Notes: generated by a model from the letters alone, not told the origin. Shown: positions 44,119 to 53,329, counted from the first letter of the stretch. The stretch: 64,000 nucleotides of DNA from Halomarinibacterium sp041392125 (GCA_041392125.1 JAWKMR010000010.1:53601-117600); one strand, 5' to 3'. A program made the numbers and translations.

Positions 44119-45168
44119 TTATCTGTTTACCCCATTTTGTGAAATCCAGCGCACATATTCTGCTTTGTTTGCATTGTGTTGGGCCAAAGTTTTTGCGAAT
44201 TTATGATACCCAAAATTAGTTACATCTGCCACAAAATAGAAATAGTGGTGTGATTCCGGATTTAAAACGGCATCAATTGCTGAAATATCCGGCATACTTA
44301 TAGGGCCAGGCGGTACCCCTGTATATTTATAGGTATTAAAAGGAGAATCTATTTCTAAATCTGCATACAACACCCGCTTGATTGTTTGATTAAAGTCATT
44401 TTCAGTTTTCTTTTTGGCATAAATTACCGTAGGATCTGCCTGCAGCAACATGCCCGCTTTTAATCTATTTAAATAAACACCTGCTACACGAGGTCTTTCA
44501 TCTACTTTAGCGGTTTCTTTTTGCACAATGGCTGCCAATGCCATTACTTGATCTCTGGAAAGCCCCTGCTTTTGCGCTTTTAAATTGCGTTCGTTAGTCC
44601 AAAAGGCATTATATTCCTTCAACATTCTGTCTCTAAAATTAGCAGCAGAAGTATTCCAGTACACCTCATAGGTATTGGGGATATACATCCCTAAGGCTGT
44701 TTCTTCCGTAAATCCGGCATTCTCTAAAAAAGTTACCTCTTTAAAAGCATTCAAAAAGGAGAGACTATCGGGTTCTAATTGTCTGGATAAATGTCCTGCA
44801 AGATTTTCTATGCGTTCCTGATTATTGAACTTCACTAGTATTGGGATATTGGTACTTCGAATGGTATTGATAATATCATTATTACTCATCCCTTCTTTTA
44901 TGATATAATGTCCAGATTTTATATTTTCCGGGTATCCCTTCTTTTTGGCTATAGCTATAAAAGAATCAATATTTATTACCAAGGGTTCTATTTGTTCTAA
45001 AACCTCATTAAAATTTGCTCCCGTAGGTATATAGAGGTGTGCCTCTTTATTTGTAAAAGCTGTGTTTTTTGAAAATACACTGTTGTATACATAATATGCA
45101 AAACCCCCCATAATTACCAAACCCAACAGTACTGTTGCAACAATTACTTTTCTTAAATTTCTACTCAT
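44119..45168 (-). CDS. mltG: endolytic murein transglycosylase MltG
   Basis: This 349-residue protein has one N-terminal membrane helix (about residues 8-29) and a LysM-like subdomain. The YceG catalytic domain has the key Glu in LAAIVQKETAKVDERPRVAGVYLNRL, plus LQADPTVIYA, YNTYKYTGVPPGPI-type region and the late HYFYFVADVTNFGYH. It cleaves nascent glycan strands and limits their length. It overlaps the upstream acetyltransferase stop by 8 bases, in an operon dapF-GNAT-mltG. Confidence 0.94.
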   Translation of the reverse strand: MSRNLRKVIVATVLLGLVIMGGFAYYVYNSVFSKNTAFTNKEAHLYIPTGANFNEVLEQIEPLVINIDSFIAIAKKKGYPENIKSGHYIIKEGMSNNDIINTIRSTNIPILVKFNNQERIENLAGHLSRQLEPDSLSFLNAFKEVTFLENAGFTEETALGMYIPNTYEVYWNTSAANFRDRMLKEYNAFWTNERNLKAQKQGLSRDQVMALAAIVQKETAKVDERPRVAGVYLNRLKAGMLLQADPTVIYAKKKTENDFNQTIKRVLYADLEIDSPFNTYKYTGVPPGPISMPDISAIDAVLNPESHHYFYFVADVTNFGYHKFAKTLAQHNANKAEYVRWISQNGVNR

Positions 45169-45685
45169 GGATTAGTTGAAATATAAATTCATTTTTAAAA
45201 GTTCCTCTGGAAAAAATCCAATCTTTTTTTTCACCACTTTTTAGGAAACCTAATTTTTCAAACAGTTGAATACTTTTGGTATTTTCTGCTGAAATAGCAG
45301 CATAAAATTGATGCAAATTAAGGTGGGTAAATCCGTAATTACAAATTAGTTGTATGGCTTCAGAAGCAAAACCTTTTCTTCTATCTTCTTCCGAAGCAAT
45401 CACAATACCCAGACCTGCTCTGCGATGCTTGGGTTCAAAATCAAATACATCAATAAAGCCGATTAATTTTGTTTGAGTGCAAATTGCCAAACGCAATTGT
45501 TTCACTTCGAAGATATCCCTGTGTGCATTTTCAAGGTATTGTTTCAATACAAATTTTGAGTATGGTGTAGTTGTGTTACTTATTTCCCAAACCTCCTCAT
45601 CATTTTCCAATTGGTACAAAAAGTCCAAATCGGAAGGCTCCAAAGCTCGCAAATACACTTGTTTCCCTTTTAATGTCATGACCAA
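45161..45685 (-). CDS. GNAT family N-acetyltransferase
   Basis: This 174-residue RimJ/RimL-type acetyltransferase has LKGKQVYLRALEPSDLDFLY at the start and GLGIVIASEEDRRKGFASEAI (acetyl-CoA loop). It ends with QLFEKLGFLKSG. The substrate is not known. Its 5' end overlaps dapF by 10 bases and its 3' end overlaps mltG by 8, so it is translated together with two peptidoglycan genes. A cell-wall or protein-acetylation role is conceivable but unproven. Confidence 0.9.
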   Translation of the reverse strand: MVMTLKGKQVYLRALEPSDLDFLYQLENDEEVWEISNTTTPYSKFVLKQYLENAHRDIFEVKQLRLAICTQTKLIGFIDVFDFEPKHRRAGLGIVIASEEDRRKGFASEAIQLICNYGFTHLNLHQFYAAISAENTKSIQLFEKLGFLKSGEKKDWIFSRGTFKNEFIFQLIHE

Positions 45686-46449
45686 ACTCCTTTAAAAACT
45701 TGTACTGCCGGACCTGTTAATGTTACATTTTGATAGGTGTTTCCTTTTTTCTGAAAGTTCACTTCTAATGTACCTCCGGGTGTTTCTAAAAAAACCGAAG
45801 TTTTTTTGGTCTTTCCCAATTCGAACATAGCAATGCCTACCGCCGTTACACCGGTTCCACAGGAAAGAGTTTCGTCTTCTACCCCACGTTCGTAAGTTCT
45901 TACTGTAAAAGTAGCTTCTGAAACTTGCTGCACAAAATTGATATTTGCTCCTTCTTTTCCGTAGCATTCATTACGAAGTCTTCTTCCCTCCGAAAAAACA
46001 TCAAAATCTTCAATTTCGGAAACTAACTGGACATGGTGTGGTGATCCTGTATTTAAGAAAACGTGTGTTTCAAAAATTGAAACGTTGTCAACATCATTCA
46101 TCCCAAGCGAAATTTTGTCATTTTTAACCGAGGCATGATGAATTCCATCTACTGCTTCAAAAGTAGCATCTCTGTTAACCATCCCTAAAAACTTCGCAAA
46201 ATGGGTAATACAGCGGCCTCCATTGCCACACATACTACTTAAGTTTCCATCGCTATTATAATAAATCATGGTAAAATCTAATTCCGGATGATTTTCTAAA
46301 AGAATTAGCCCATCTGCCCCTATGCCAAATTTTCGGTCACACATAGTTCTTACCAGTTTGGTATCTTTTTTGGAAAAAGTGTTTAAACGATTGTCTATTA
46401 GTACAAAATCGTTTCCCGTTCCTTGATATTTATAAAATTCTGTAGGCAT
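45676..46449 (-). CDS. dapF: diaminopimelate epimerase
   Basis: From the ATG at 46449 the protein has 257 residues. It converts LL- to meso-diaminopimelate using two cysteines: C74 in SSMCGNGGRC and C197 in TLSCGTGVTA. The N-terminal FYKYQGTGNDFVLID is classic. The longer frame to 46473 lies before the -7 element and is rejected. The -7 element ends 6 bases before this ATG. dapA of the same pathway is at 26205-27080. Confidence 0.95.
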   Translation of the reverse strand: MPTEFYKYQGTGNDFVLIDNRLNTFSKKDTKLVRTMCDRKFGIGADGLILLENHPELDFTMIYYNSDGNLSSMCGNGGRCITHFAKFLGMVNRDATFEAVDGIHHASVKNDKISLGMNDVDNVSIFETHVFLNTGSPHHVQLVSEIEDFDVFSEGRRLRNECYGKEGANINFVQQVSEATFTVRTYERGVEDETLSCGTGVTAVGIAMFELGKTKKTSVFLETPGGTLEVNFQKKGNTYQNVTLTGPAVQVFKGVWS

Positions 46450-46455
46450 AGGAAA

Positions 46456-46463
46456 CAAAGGTA
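46456..46463 (-). promoter_or_regulatory. -7 promoter element of the dapF-GNAT-mltG operon
   Basis: The minus strand reads TACCTTTG, an exact match, ending 6 bases before the dapF ATG. It decides the start at 46449. Confidence 0.55.
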
Positions 46464-46587
46464 TAAAAACCAAAGGCTATAAATTGCCTAAAAACAGTGT
46501 TAAATACACGTTAATTAAGAAATATGTTAACAATACAATCGTCCTTTAAAAGTTAATTTTATAGTGTCTAATTAAAATATATCTATT

Positions 46588-47985
46588 ATGAAACAAACAG
46601 CACGTTTATTCTTAGTAGCGATAGTAGCAGGAGCTACTACACTAGGCGGATACAAAGTATTCGTTGAAAAAAATGAGAAAATGGCAGCCACTTCTGCCAT
46701 CGAAACTCCCAGTTTCATTCCAACAAATTTTAATACAAATACTGCACTCACTGCCGGAATTGATTTTACGGAAGCTGCAGATAAAACAGTTCATGCAGTG
46801 GTTCACGTTAAAAATACATTGGTGAGTAGGCAACCCACTAATATGCACGACTACTTTTTTGGAGGCGGAACCCCTAGAGAAATGGTAGGCACCGGAAGTG
46901 GAGTAATTATTAGTCCCGACGGGTATATTATCACTAACAATCACGTAATTGATAATTCTACCCAGCTGGAAGTTACTTTAAACAATAACAAAACCTACGA
47001 AGCAAAATTGATTGGAACTGACCCAAAAACCGATATTGCCCTTATTAAAATTGATGCCGATGAAGAACTTCCTTTTGTTCCTTTTGCCGATTCCAATAAT
47101 GTAAAAATTGGCGAATGGGTGCTAGCCGTTGGAAATCCATTCAACTTAACCTCAACGGTAACTGCAGGTATTGTAAGTGCCAAAGCGCGCGATCTAAATG
47201 AATTTGATAGTAATCCACAATCCTTTATCCAAACGGATGCTGCCGTAAATCGTGGAAATAGTGGGGGTGCTTTAGTGAACACCAATGGGCAACTTATAGG
47301 TATCAACACCGCCATTACTAGTGAGACGGGGTCTTATGTAGGCTACTCGTTTGCGGTACCCTCTAATACAGCTCGTAAAGTGGTAGAAGATATTATGGAG
47401 TATGGCAATGTACAACGAGGCATTTTAGGGATTCAAGGAGGGAGTCTTGACTCTAAAAGAGCTGCAGCACTCGGGGTTTCAGAAACCGAAGGGGTGTATG
47501 TTGCCGGAATTGAAAAAGGAAGCGGGGCCGATAAAGGGGGTCTTAAAGAAGGGGATATCATCAAGAAAATTGACAATTTTAAAATTGCAAAGTTCTCTGA
47601 CCTAGCCGGGTATTTAGGATCTAAGCGCCCTAATGATGTGGTGGATGTTACGGTATTAAGAAATGGAAGTTCAAAAGTAATTCCGGTAACCCTTGTAAAG
47701 TTAGAAGTATATGAAATTGACGATTTAGGATTGGAAGTAAAAAATGCTACGGAATCTGAACTCCAACTGCGAGGTATTAAAAATGGGGTGAAAGTGAATA
47801 GAGCCCTCACCAACGACATGTCTCGTTATGGGCTGGAGGGCATTATTATTACCAAGATTAATGATGAAGACGTAAAGAATATAGACGATGTAAAAAAAAT
47901 CATGAACCGTCGAAACTACAACGAACCCATTAAAATGACATTTGTGAATGAACGAGGCGAATTGAACTCTTTTATTTTTAGATAA
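46588..47985 (+). CDS. degP: periplasmic trypsin-like serine protease Do (DegP/HtrA)
   Basis: This 465-residue protease has an N-terminal export segment (5-22). The trypsin-like domain has H119 (NNHVID), D149 (KTDIALI) and S225 (NRGNSGGAL). PDZ1 begins near residue 277 (RGILGIQGG) and PDZ2 near 380 (LQLRGIKNGVKV). It degrades and refolds misfolded envelope proteins. A GGGTP loop near 92 is the shortened LA-type loop. It stands alone with a strong terminator after it. Confidence 0.95.
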   Translation: MKQTARLFLVAIVAGATTLGGYKVFVEKNEKMAATSAIETPSFIPTNFNTNTALTAGIDFTEAADKTVHAVVHVKNTLVSRQPTNMHDYFFGGGTPREMVGTGSGVIISPDGYIITNNHVIDNSTQLEVTLNNNKTYEAKLIGTDPKTDIALIKIDADEELPFVPFADSNNVKIGEWVLAVGNPFNLTSTVTAGIVSAKARDLNEFDSNPQSFIQTDAAVNRGNSGGALVNTNGQLIGINTAITSETGSYVGYSFAVPSNTARKVVEDIMEYGNVQRGILGIQGGSLDSKRAAALGVSETEGVYVAGIEKGSGADKGGLKEGDIIKKIDNFKIAKFSDLAGYLGSKRPNDVVDVTVLRNGSSKVIPVTLVKLEVYEIDDLGLEVKNATESELQLRGIKNGVKVNRALTNDMSRYGLEGIIITKINDEDVKNIDDVKKIMNRRNYNEPIKMTFVNERGELNSFIFR

Positions 47986-48007
47986 TAATAGATTTCCTTC
48001 TATTGTT

Positions 48008-48044
48008 AAAGCCTGCTCGAAACTGGTTTTCGGCAGGCTTTTTT
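48008..48044 (+). terminator. degP terminator
   Basis: AAAGCCTGC pairs with GCAGGCTTT, extended by CGAAA/TTTCG with one bulge, and is followed by TTT. It lies 23 bases past the degP stop. Confidence 0.9.
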
Positions 48045-48083
48045 ATTTTCTGAAATATCTTTTCCGAAAACGTTTTAGTTATG

Positions 48084-48091
48084 TACTTTTG
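48084..48091 (+). promoter_or_regulatory. -7 promoter element of gap; decides its start
   Basis: TACTTTTG is an exact match ending 33 bases before the ATG at 48125. The upstream in-frame TTG at 48089 lies within this element and cannot be the start. Confidence 0.6.
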
Positions 48092-48124
48092 CAAAAATTT
48101 TCAAACCCCTTAAAATTTACCTTT

Positions 48125-49573
48125 ATGAGTTTTGATGAAGTCTATGAAAAAGAACTTTCTTTTCAAACCGATCGCCGCAAAGCCTGTGTTCAATTTATTA
48201 ACATCGTAAGTGATTTATGGTACGATAAATCTATTGAATTGGTCCTTTTCAGAAACCAATTAATAGACAGAAATGTTTCAGAAATATTAAACCTTCACGA
48301 ATATGCGGGTGAATTTGTTCAAAAGCCAATCTCTATTTTTGATAGTGTAGAAATTGCAGAAGCCATCAAAACGTTGGATTTACCTCCAGCCAAGTTGGAT
48401 ATTGGTAAATTAACGTATGAGTTTCACTTGGAAGATAACCAATACCAAGATGCCCTCGCTTTTGTAAGTGATAAATTAAAAGGCGCCAAACAACAAAAAA
48501 ATATTGTTCCCAAAGATGTAATTCTCTATGGTTTTGGTCGTATAGGCCGTTTATTGGCGCGGGAACTCATGACACGTACAGGACAAGGAAATCAAATGCG
48601 TTTACGTGCTGTGGTGACTCGTGATAAACAAGATTTGACTATTTTAGAAAAAAGAGCTTCATTACTGCAATACGATTCTGTACATGGCGATTTTCCTGGC
48701 ACCGTAAGAGCCGATATTGAAAACAATGCGTTAATTATTAATGGTACTACCGTCCATATGATTTCTGCCAACGCTCCTGAGGATATCGATTATACCCAAT
48801 ATGGCATTGAAGATGCTTTATTAATAGATAATACCGGTGCTTTTAGAGATGATGTCGCCTTAGGAAGACATTTAAAAAGCAAAGGTGTTTCCAAAGTATT
48901 GTTTACGGCTCCCGGAAAAAATATCCCTAATATTGTTCACGGGGTAAATCATTTAGATTACGATCCCAAAAAAGTGGATATCTATTCTGCAGCTTCTTGT
49001 ACCACCAATGCTATCACTCCAGTTTTAAAAGCGGTGGAGGATAGTTTTGGAGTGGTGAAAGGACATTTAGAAACCATTCACGCATACACCAACGATCAAA
49101 ATTTAGTAGATAATATGCACAGTAAATACCGTCGTGGTAGAGCGGCTGCATTGAATATGGTCATTACCGAAACCGGTGCGGGAAAAGCCGTAAGTAAAGC
49201 GCTGCCTTCTTTTGAAGGAAAACTGACTTCCAACGCTATTCGGGTTCCTGTTCCAAATGGATCTTTAGCAATTTTAAATTTAGAATTAGAAACACCTACT
49301 TCTAAAGATGGAATCAATGCTGCTATGAAGAAATATGCATTGGAAGGGGATTTGGTAGAGCAAATTAAATATTCTTTGAATAATGAATTAGTGTCTAGCG
49401 ATATTATTGGCTCTTCAGCTCCATCTATTTATGATAGTAATGCTACTATTGTTACACCTGATGGTAAAAATGTGGTGCTGTATGTTTGGTATGATAATGA
49501 ATATGGCTACAGTCATCAAGTAATACGTTTGGCGAAATATATTTCAGAAGTAAGACGTTTTACGTATTATTAA
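48125..49573 (+). CDS. gap: glyceraldehyde-3-phosphate dehydrogenase with N-terminal extension
   Basis: This 482-residue protein is about 140 residues longer than classical GAPDH. The extra N-terminal domain (1-130) is helical and lacks a recognisable motif. The dehydrogenase core follows, with the Rossmann loop GFGRIGR (136-142), catalytic C292 in SAASCTTN, HAYTNDQ and RRGRAAALNMV (phosphate sites). Long forms of this kind occur in other flavobacteria and some gammaproteobacteria. Whether it works in glycolysis or gluconeogenesis is not visible. A bidirectional terminator follows. Confidence 0.93.
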   Translation: MSFDEVYEKELSFQTDRRKACVQFINIVSDLWYDKSIELVLFRNQLIDRNVSEILNLHEYAGEFVQKPISIFDSVEIAEAIKTLDLPPAKLDIGKLTYEFHLEDNQYQDALAFVSDKLKGAKQQKNIVPKDVILYGFGRIGRLLARELMTRTGQGNQMRLRAVVTRDKQDLTILEKRASLLQYDSVHGDFPGTVRADIENNALIINGTTVHMISANAPEDIDYTQYGIEDALLIDNTGAFRDDVALGRHLKSKGVSKVLFTAPGKNIPNIVHGVNHLDYDPKKVDIYSAASCTTNAITPVLKAVEDSFGVVKGHLETIHAYTNDQNLVDNMHSKYRRGRAAALNMVITETGAGKAVSKALPSFEGKLTSNAIRVPVPNGSLAILNLELETPTSKDGINAAMKKYALEGDLVEQIKYSLNNELVSSDIIGSSAPSIYDSNATIVTPDGKNVVLYVWYDNEYGYSHQVIRLAKYISEVRRFTYY

Positions 49574-49593
49574 TCTTTTTAAGGTAAAACCTC

Positions 49594-49626
49594 AAAAAAA
49601 AACCCACCATAAGGTGGGTTTTTTTT
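49594..49626. terminator. bidirectional terminator between gap and the SRPBCC gene
   Basis: AACCCACC-ATAA-GGTGGGTT has an A run before it and a T run after it. It therefore terminates the plus-strand gap and the minus-strand SRPBCC gene. Confidence 0.92.
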
Positions 49627-49631
49627 GTTTG

Positions 49632-50090
49632 TTAAATTTCTGAGATTTCTTTCAATTTCTGCAGGGACTTTGGATAGGTTTCGTTAAAGTAGTCTTCATG
49701 TCCCTCCATACCATCCAATTCCACAATCACCGTGGTAACCCCCTTGTTTTCCTTAAATGTATAATTTTCAAGGCATCCCGCCCAAGATTCTACTTCCGGT
49801 CCTTCCAACAGTTCTTTGTCGCCTTGTAGCATTCCTATATGCTTGATAGACACAAACTGATTGGGAGTATTTTTTACAATTTCTGAAATCATTCCGCCTT
49901 TTTCACCCTTTTCATTTTCACCCACAAAATACATCCGTGAGCCTTCTTCCCATGTGCCTTCATACGTTGAAGTAGGGTTAAAAACGGCCGTCCATTGCTC
50001 GTAGGTTTTTTTGCTTGAAATTCCAAGCATTGCATCATACACGCTGTCAACTGAGGCATTAATGGTTTGGGTAAATTGTATTTTTTTCAT
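49632..50090 (-). CDS. SRPBCC domain protein
   Basis: This 152-residue START-like protein begins MKKIQFTQTINASVDSVYDAML and contains FNPTSTYEGTWEEGSRM and TTVIVELDGMEGHEDYFNETYPKSLQKL, typical of the AHA1/polyketide-cyclase-like hotdog-helix fold that binds hydrophobic ligands. Ligand unknown. It starts one base after the stop of the metallopeptidase-like gene and shares its transcript. Confidence 0.85.
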   Translation of the reverse strand: MKKIQFTQTINASVDSVYDAMLGISSKKTYEQWTAVFNPTSTYEGTWEEGSRMYFVGENEKGEKGGMISEIVKNTPNQFVSIKHIGMLQGDKELLEGPEVESWAGCLENYTFKENKGVTTVIVELDGMEGHEDYFNETYPKSLQKLKEISEI

Positions 50091-50091
50091 A

Positions 50092-51402
50092 TTACTTATC
50101 AGTTTTAAAATCGATTAAATAGGGTTTTAAAGGCACATTTTCTAGATTTCTGAAACCCCATCCTATAAGCAATTGGTATTGCTTATTTGGCTCTAAAGGT
50201 TCAATTTCAAAAGTAAGCATAGTCCCATCTTCAGAATAGCCAATCAATTCTTTAAAACGTACTACCGCTTCCTCTCCTAACGGACCATAGTCAAAATTTC
50301 GGAATTCCTCATTCATGGGTTCAGAAAAAACAACAGTAATTTGGTTTGTTTTTGGGTTTACCTTTTCACTGTTATTTTGAAAGGGTTGTATTGCTTTTAC
50401 AATAGGCCTTCGGTTTTCATAATCTTGGTAGAGATTCTCGAGTGTATTTGAAAAAAAGCCGGTGCCATTAACAAATTCTTCCACTTCTTTTTCATTGGTA
50501 TAATCTAATTCTATGAGGTTTTTAATTGCCTGGTTTTTATCTGAAGCTTGAGTATAATAACGCTCACTCAACTCATACCCTATGTAATATCCCAAATCCC
50601 GAACACCAAATTCATTAGGGCTATCGCTCCATAACCATTGATAGAGGTTATTTCCATAAAATAATTCCCTTTCAAATTTTTGACGAACTGCATCATTATT
50701 TTTCCCAAAACTCACCGCAGGTGTAGAAGAAGGAACTCCCATCGCTTTACAAGAAACAAACTCAGCCACTCCTTCGCGTATAGAAAAAGAAAGTAAATTT
50801 TCCAATGCTGGTTTTTGTTGTGTGTGTACGTATTCATGCACATTTAAAAGGACCAAATTATCTATAGGATTTCTGTCAAAAAAAGCACGTCTTCCACTAC
50901 GTAAGGGTTCGGGAAATTCGGAAACAACTGTGTTTTTATCGGTCATCGCTAATTCACTTCCTAGTAATACCAAACTATCTAAGGTCGTTCCATTGGTTCT
51001 CAGTGCACCAATGGTAAAATAGATTTTGGCAGGTTTCAAATCTGGATATAGCTGCCGAAGATTTTCAATTCCTTGCTCCAACTCGTAAGCAAAAGTGTTG
51101 GCTTTTAGTGTGTTTTTACGCACCGAATTCCAAAATTTTGGATAGTTGTTGATGGCATCAATATAATCTTTTGGTGTATAATTTCTTGCTTCCCGAATAG
51201 CATGTAACCCTTTGGTTCCTTTCTGAAAATAGAGACTATCCAGCCATTGGTATTGAAGGGTTGAGTCTTCCGTTGCTATAATTTTATCGTAGGCTTCCCA
51301 AAAATGATCGATATCGCTTGTGACAATGTTTTTTGGAGAAGAGGAAGGGTTTTCACAACTGAAAACTAAAAATGCTAAAAAAAAGTACCTAACTATTTTC
51401 AT
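50092..51402 (-). CDS. lipoprotein with HExxH metallopeptidase motif and Ig-like domain
   Basis: From the ATG at 51402 (436 residues) the signal peptide ends LVFSC, so Cys16 is lipidated. A central helical domain carries HEYVH (189-193), with E210 or E214 about 20 residues later, in the gluzincin spacing. A C-terminal Big_5-like Ig domain covers roughly 340-436 (ITVVFSEPMNEEF ... FEIEPLEPNKQYQL). It is likely a surface or periplasmic zinc peptidase; the target is unknown. The upstream ATG at 51417 overlaps the -7 element and is rejected. Confidence 0.75.
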   Translation of the reverse strand: MKIVRYFFLAFLVFSCENPSSSPKNIVTSDIDHFWEAYDKIIATEDSTLQYQWLDSLYFQKGTKGLHAIREARNYTPKDYIDAINNYPKFWNSVRKNTLKANTFAYELEQGIENLRQLYPDLKPAKIYFTIGALRTNGTTLDSLVLLGSELAMTDKNTVVSEFPEPLRSGRRAFFDRNPIDNLVLLNVHEYVHTQQKPALENLLSFSIREGVAEFVSCKAMGVPSSTPAVSFGKNNDAVRQKFERELFYGNNLYQWLWSDSPNEFGVRDLGYYIGYELSERYYTQASDKNQAIKNLIELDYTNEKEVEEFVNGTGFFSNTLENLYQDYENRRPIVKAIQPFQNNSEKVNPKTNQITVVFSEPMNEEFRNFDYGPLGEEAVVRFKELIGYSEDGTMLTFEIEPLEPNKQYQLLIGWGFRNLENVPLKPYLIDFKTDK

Positions 51403-51416
51403 AAAAAGGGAGATCA

Positions 51417-51424
51417 CAAAGTTA
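51417..51424 (-). promoter_or_regulatory. -7 promoter element for the metallopeptidase-like gene
   Basis: The minus strand reads TAACTTTG, an exact match, 14 bases before the ATG at 51402. Confidence 0.5.
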
Positions 51425-51443
51425 CATTAGAAGCTATACATTA

Positions 51444-51866
51444 TTATTTCGTTGCATTTCGGGTGGCCAATTTCCCTCCCAAATACCCCATTGGAATGTA
51501 GGCCAATACCAAATCCAATACGCTAAACCAAATGGGAGCTTCCGGTAACATATATACCGCCATGATACCCCCAAGTAGAAAAAAAACACCCAAAATTAGG
51601 GCAAAACGCATTTTTCGGCTTACGGCTATTTTTGCTGCAGTAAAAGCACCTACCAGAGCACCTAGTGCATGTGCTAAAAAGGGAGTAATAAAATGTTTAG
51701 GTTCAAAGAGGTGTATGCCTGCCTGTAAACCCTCCATGGTGGTAGTATCTACTCCCTCGGGAGGCGGAATGATGGACGGTCCAAAGGAGACAATTGCCAT
51801 ATTCACAATACCGCCTACGAGTATCCCAGCAATTACACCCAGAATATTTTGCAGTGTTGGATTCAT
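51444..51866 (-). CDS. hypothetical four-helix membrane protein
   Basis: From the ATG at 51866 this is 140 residues with about four membrane helices (ILGVIAGILVGGIVNMAIV, FLAHALGALVGAFTAAKIAV, FALILGVFFLLGGIMAVYM, VLDLVLAYIPMGYLGGKLA). Small-xxx-small packing (GxxxG, AxxxA) is frequent. I recognise no family with a known function. It has its own -7 element 3 bases before the ATG, although it lies in the same direction as its neighbours. Confidence 0.75.
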   Translation of the reverse strand: MNPTLQNILGVIAGILVGGIVNMAIVSFGPSIIPPPEGVDTTTMEGLQAGIHLFEPKHFITPFLAHALGALVGAFTAAKIAVSRKMRFALILGVFFLLGGIMAVYMLPEAPIWFSVLDLVLAYIPMGYLGGKLATRNATK

Positions 51867-51869
51867 TGG

Positions 51870-51877
51870 CAAAATTA
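51870..51877 (-). promoter_or_regulatory. -7 promoter element of the membrane protein gene at 51866
   Basis: The minus strand reads TAATTTTG, an exact match, 3 bases before the ATG. The tight spacing predicts a leaderless transcript. Confidence 0.5.
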
Positions 51878-51913
51878 TTATAATTAATTATTCTTATTAA
51901 TTCATTCAAGATA

Positions 51914-53329
51914 TTACAAACCCCACCCTTCTCTATAGGTGCCTTTCACCCAAGCATTGGCTTCTTCCCAATTGGTGACTTTCATATTTTCGCCATCCCA
52001 TAAAATATTTCTACGACCCGGGTAGTTAAAAGGATCCCAATCCCCTACTTTTTTCCCTTCTTTTAATGTTTTGTACTGGTATGCCTTAATGGCAAGGTTT
52101 CCCATTAATACTGCTTCGGTTAAAGGACCACCATAGGAAAAAGGGGAAGAGGTTTGGCCTTTTCCGCTTAAAATAGCTTCCACCCATTCGCCTTGGTGTG
52201 TAGTAGTAACACGAGGCAATGTTTTTTCAGGAGGCATAAAACGGGTCATCATTTCGCTGGGTAATAATCTTGGGTTACCTGAGTAAGTATCGGTGACCAT
52301 AATACCATTACTTCCGTGGAAAATACTTCCACCTCCATTGCCACCGGGTACTTCACCATCGGCTAATTCTTCGGGTAAATCGGGCATAATACCTCCATCG
52401 TACCAATTTAATGATAAATCCCCATGGACCTCATTTTTAAATTTCAATCGTACTACAGAAGATGGCGGACAAGCCTCACTGTAATCTGCTTCTACAAAAT
52501 CACCCGACCATATTGTGGTACAACTGGCTTCCGCTTCATAAGGGAATCCTAACTGCAACGCTTTAAAGGGAGTCTCCATGATATGGCACCCCATGTCGCC
52601 CATGGCACCGGTTCCGAAGTCCCAGAAACCGCGCCATTTAAAAGGTAAGTAATTTTCATTAAAGGGACGCATTTTGGCAGGGCCTAACCATAAATCCCAA
52701 TCTAAAGTAGCGGGTATGGGTTGTCCTTCGGTAATATGTTTAAAACCTTGCGGCCATACAGGACGATTGGTCCAACAATCTACACGATGCACTTTTCCAA
52801 TAATTCCGGCATTAATCCATTCTTGTGCGGTGCGAATACCATCGCTGGAGGCGCCTTGGTTTCCCATTTGGGTAACAATGCCCTTCTCGGCAGCAATAGC
52901 AGCCATCATTCGGGCTTCATAAATGGTGTGTGTTAAGGGTTTTTCGACGTACGCGTGTTTTCCGGCTTTCATAAAAGGAATGGCTATGGGAGCATGGGTA
53001 TGGTCCGGTGTGGCTACTGTAAAAGCGTCTATATCTTTAATATGGTTGTCGTACAATTTTCGGAAATCACGGTACTTTTTAGCTTGTGGATGGGCATTAA
53101 AACTATTGGCTGCACGTACATCATCCACATCACACATGGCAACAAATTTTACCTTTCCGGTTTCAAATAACTCATTTACCACACCTCCTCCACGGCCACC
53201 TACTCCTATAGCACCCACATATAGCGTATCACTGGGTGGAATATGATTTTTACCCAAAACAAAACTGGGAACAATAGTAAAAGCAGCACCTGCTGCTGCC
53301 GATTTTTTAATGAAGGTGCGACGTTTCAT
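51914..53329 (-). CDS. Tat-exported Gfo/Idh/MocA oxidoreductase
   Basis: This 471-residue protein begins with a twin-arginine signal (RRTFIKKSAAAGAAFTIVP), so it is exported folded. The Rossmann domain follows with AIGVGGRGGG and the family EKP in YVEKPLTHT. MGNQGASSDG and MGDMGCHIMETPFKAL lie in the substrate domain. The C-terminus matches the Bacteroidota set of periplasmic sugar oxidoreductases. Substrate unknown. A one-mismatch -7 box (TATCTTTA) is upstream. Confidence 0.9.
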   Translation of the reverse strand: MKRRTFIKKSAAAGAAFTIVPSFVLGKNHIPPSDTLYVGAIGVGGRGGGVVNELFETGKVKFVAMCDVDDVRAANSFNAHPQAKKYRDFRKLYDNHIKDIDAFTVATPDHTHAPIAIPFMKAGKHAYVEKPLTHTIYEARMMAAIAAEKGIVTQMGNQGASSDGIRTAQEWINAGIIGKVHRVDCWTNRPVWPQGFKHITEGQPIPATLDWDLWLGPAKMRPFNENYLPFKWRGFWDFGTGAMGDMGCHIMETPFKALQLGFPYEAEASCTTIWSGDFVEADYSEACPPSSVVRLKFKNEVHGDLSLNWYDGGIMPDLPEELADGEVPGGNGGGSIFHGSNGIMVTDTYSGNPRLLPSEMMTRFMPPEKTLPRVTTTHQGEWVEAILSGKGQTSSPFSYGGPLTEAVLMGNLAIKAYQYKTLKEGKKVGDWDPFNYPGRRNILWDGENMKVTNWEEANAWVKGTYREGWGL

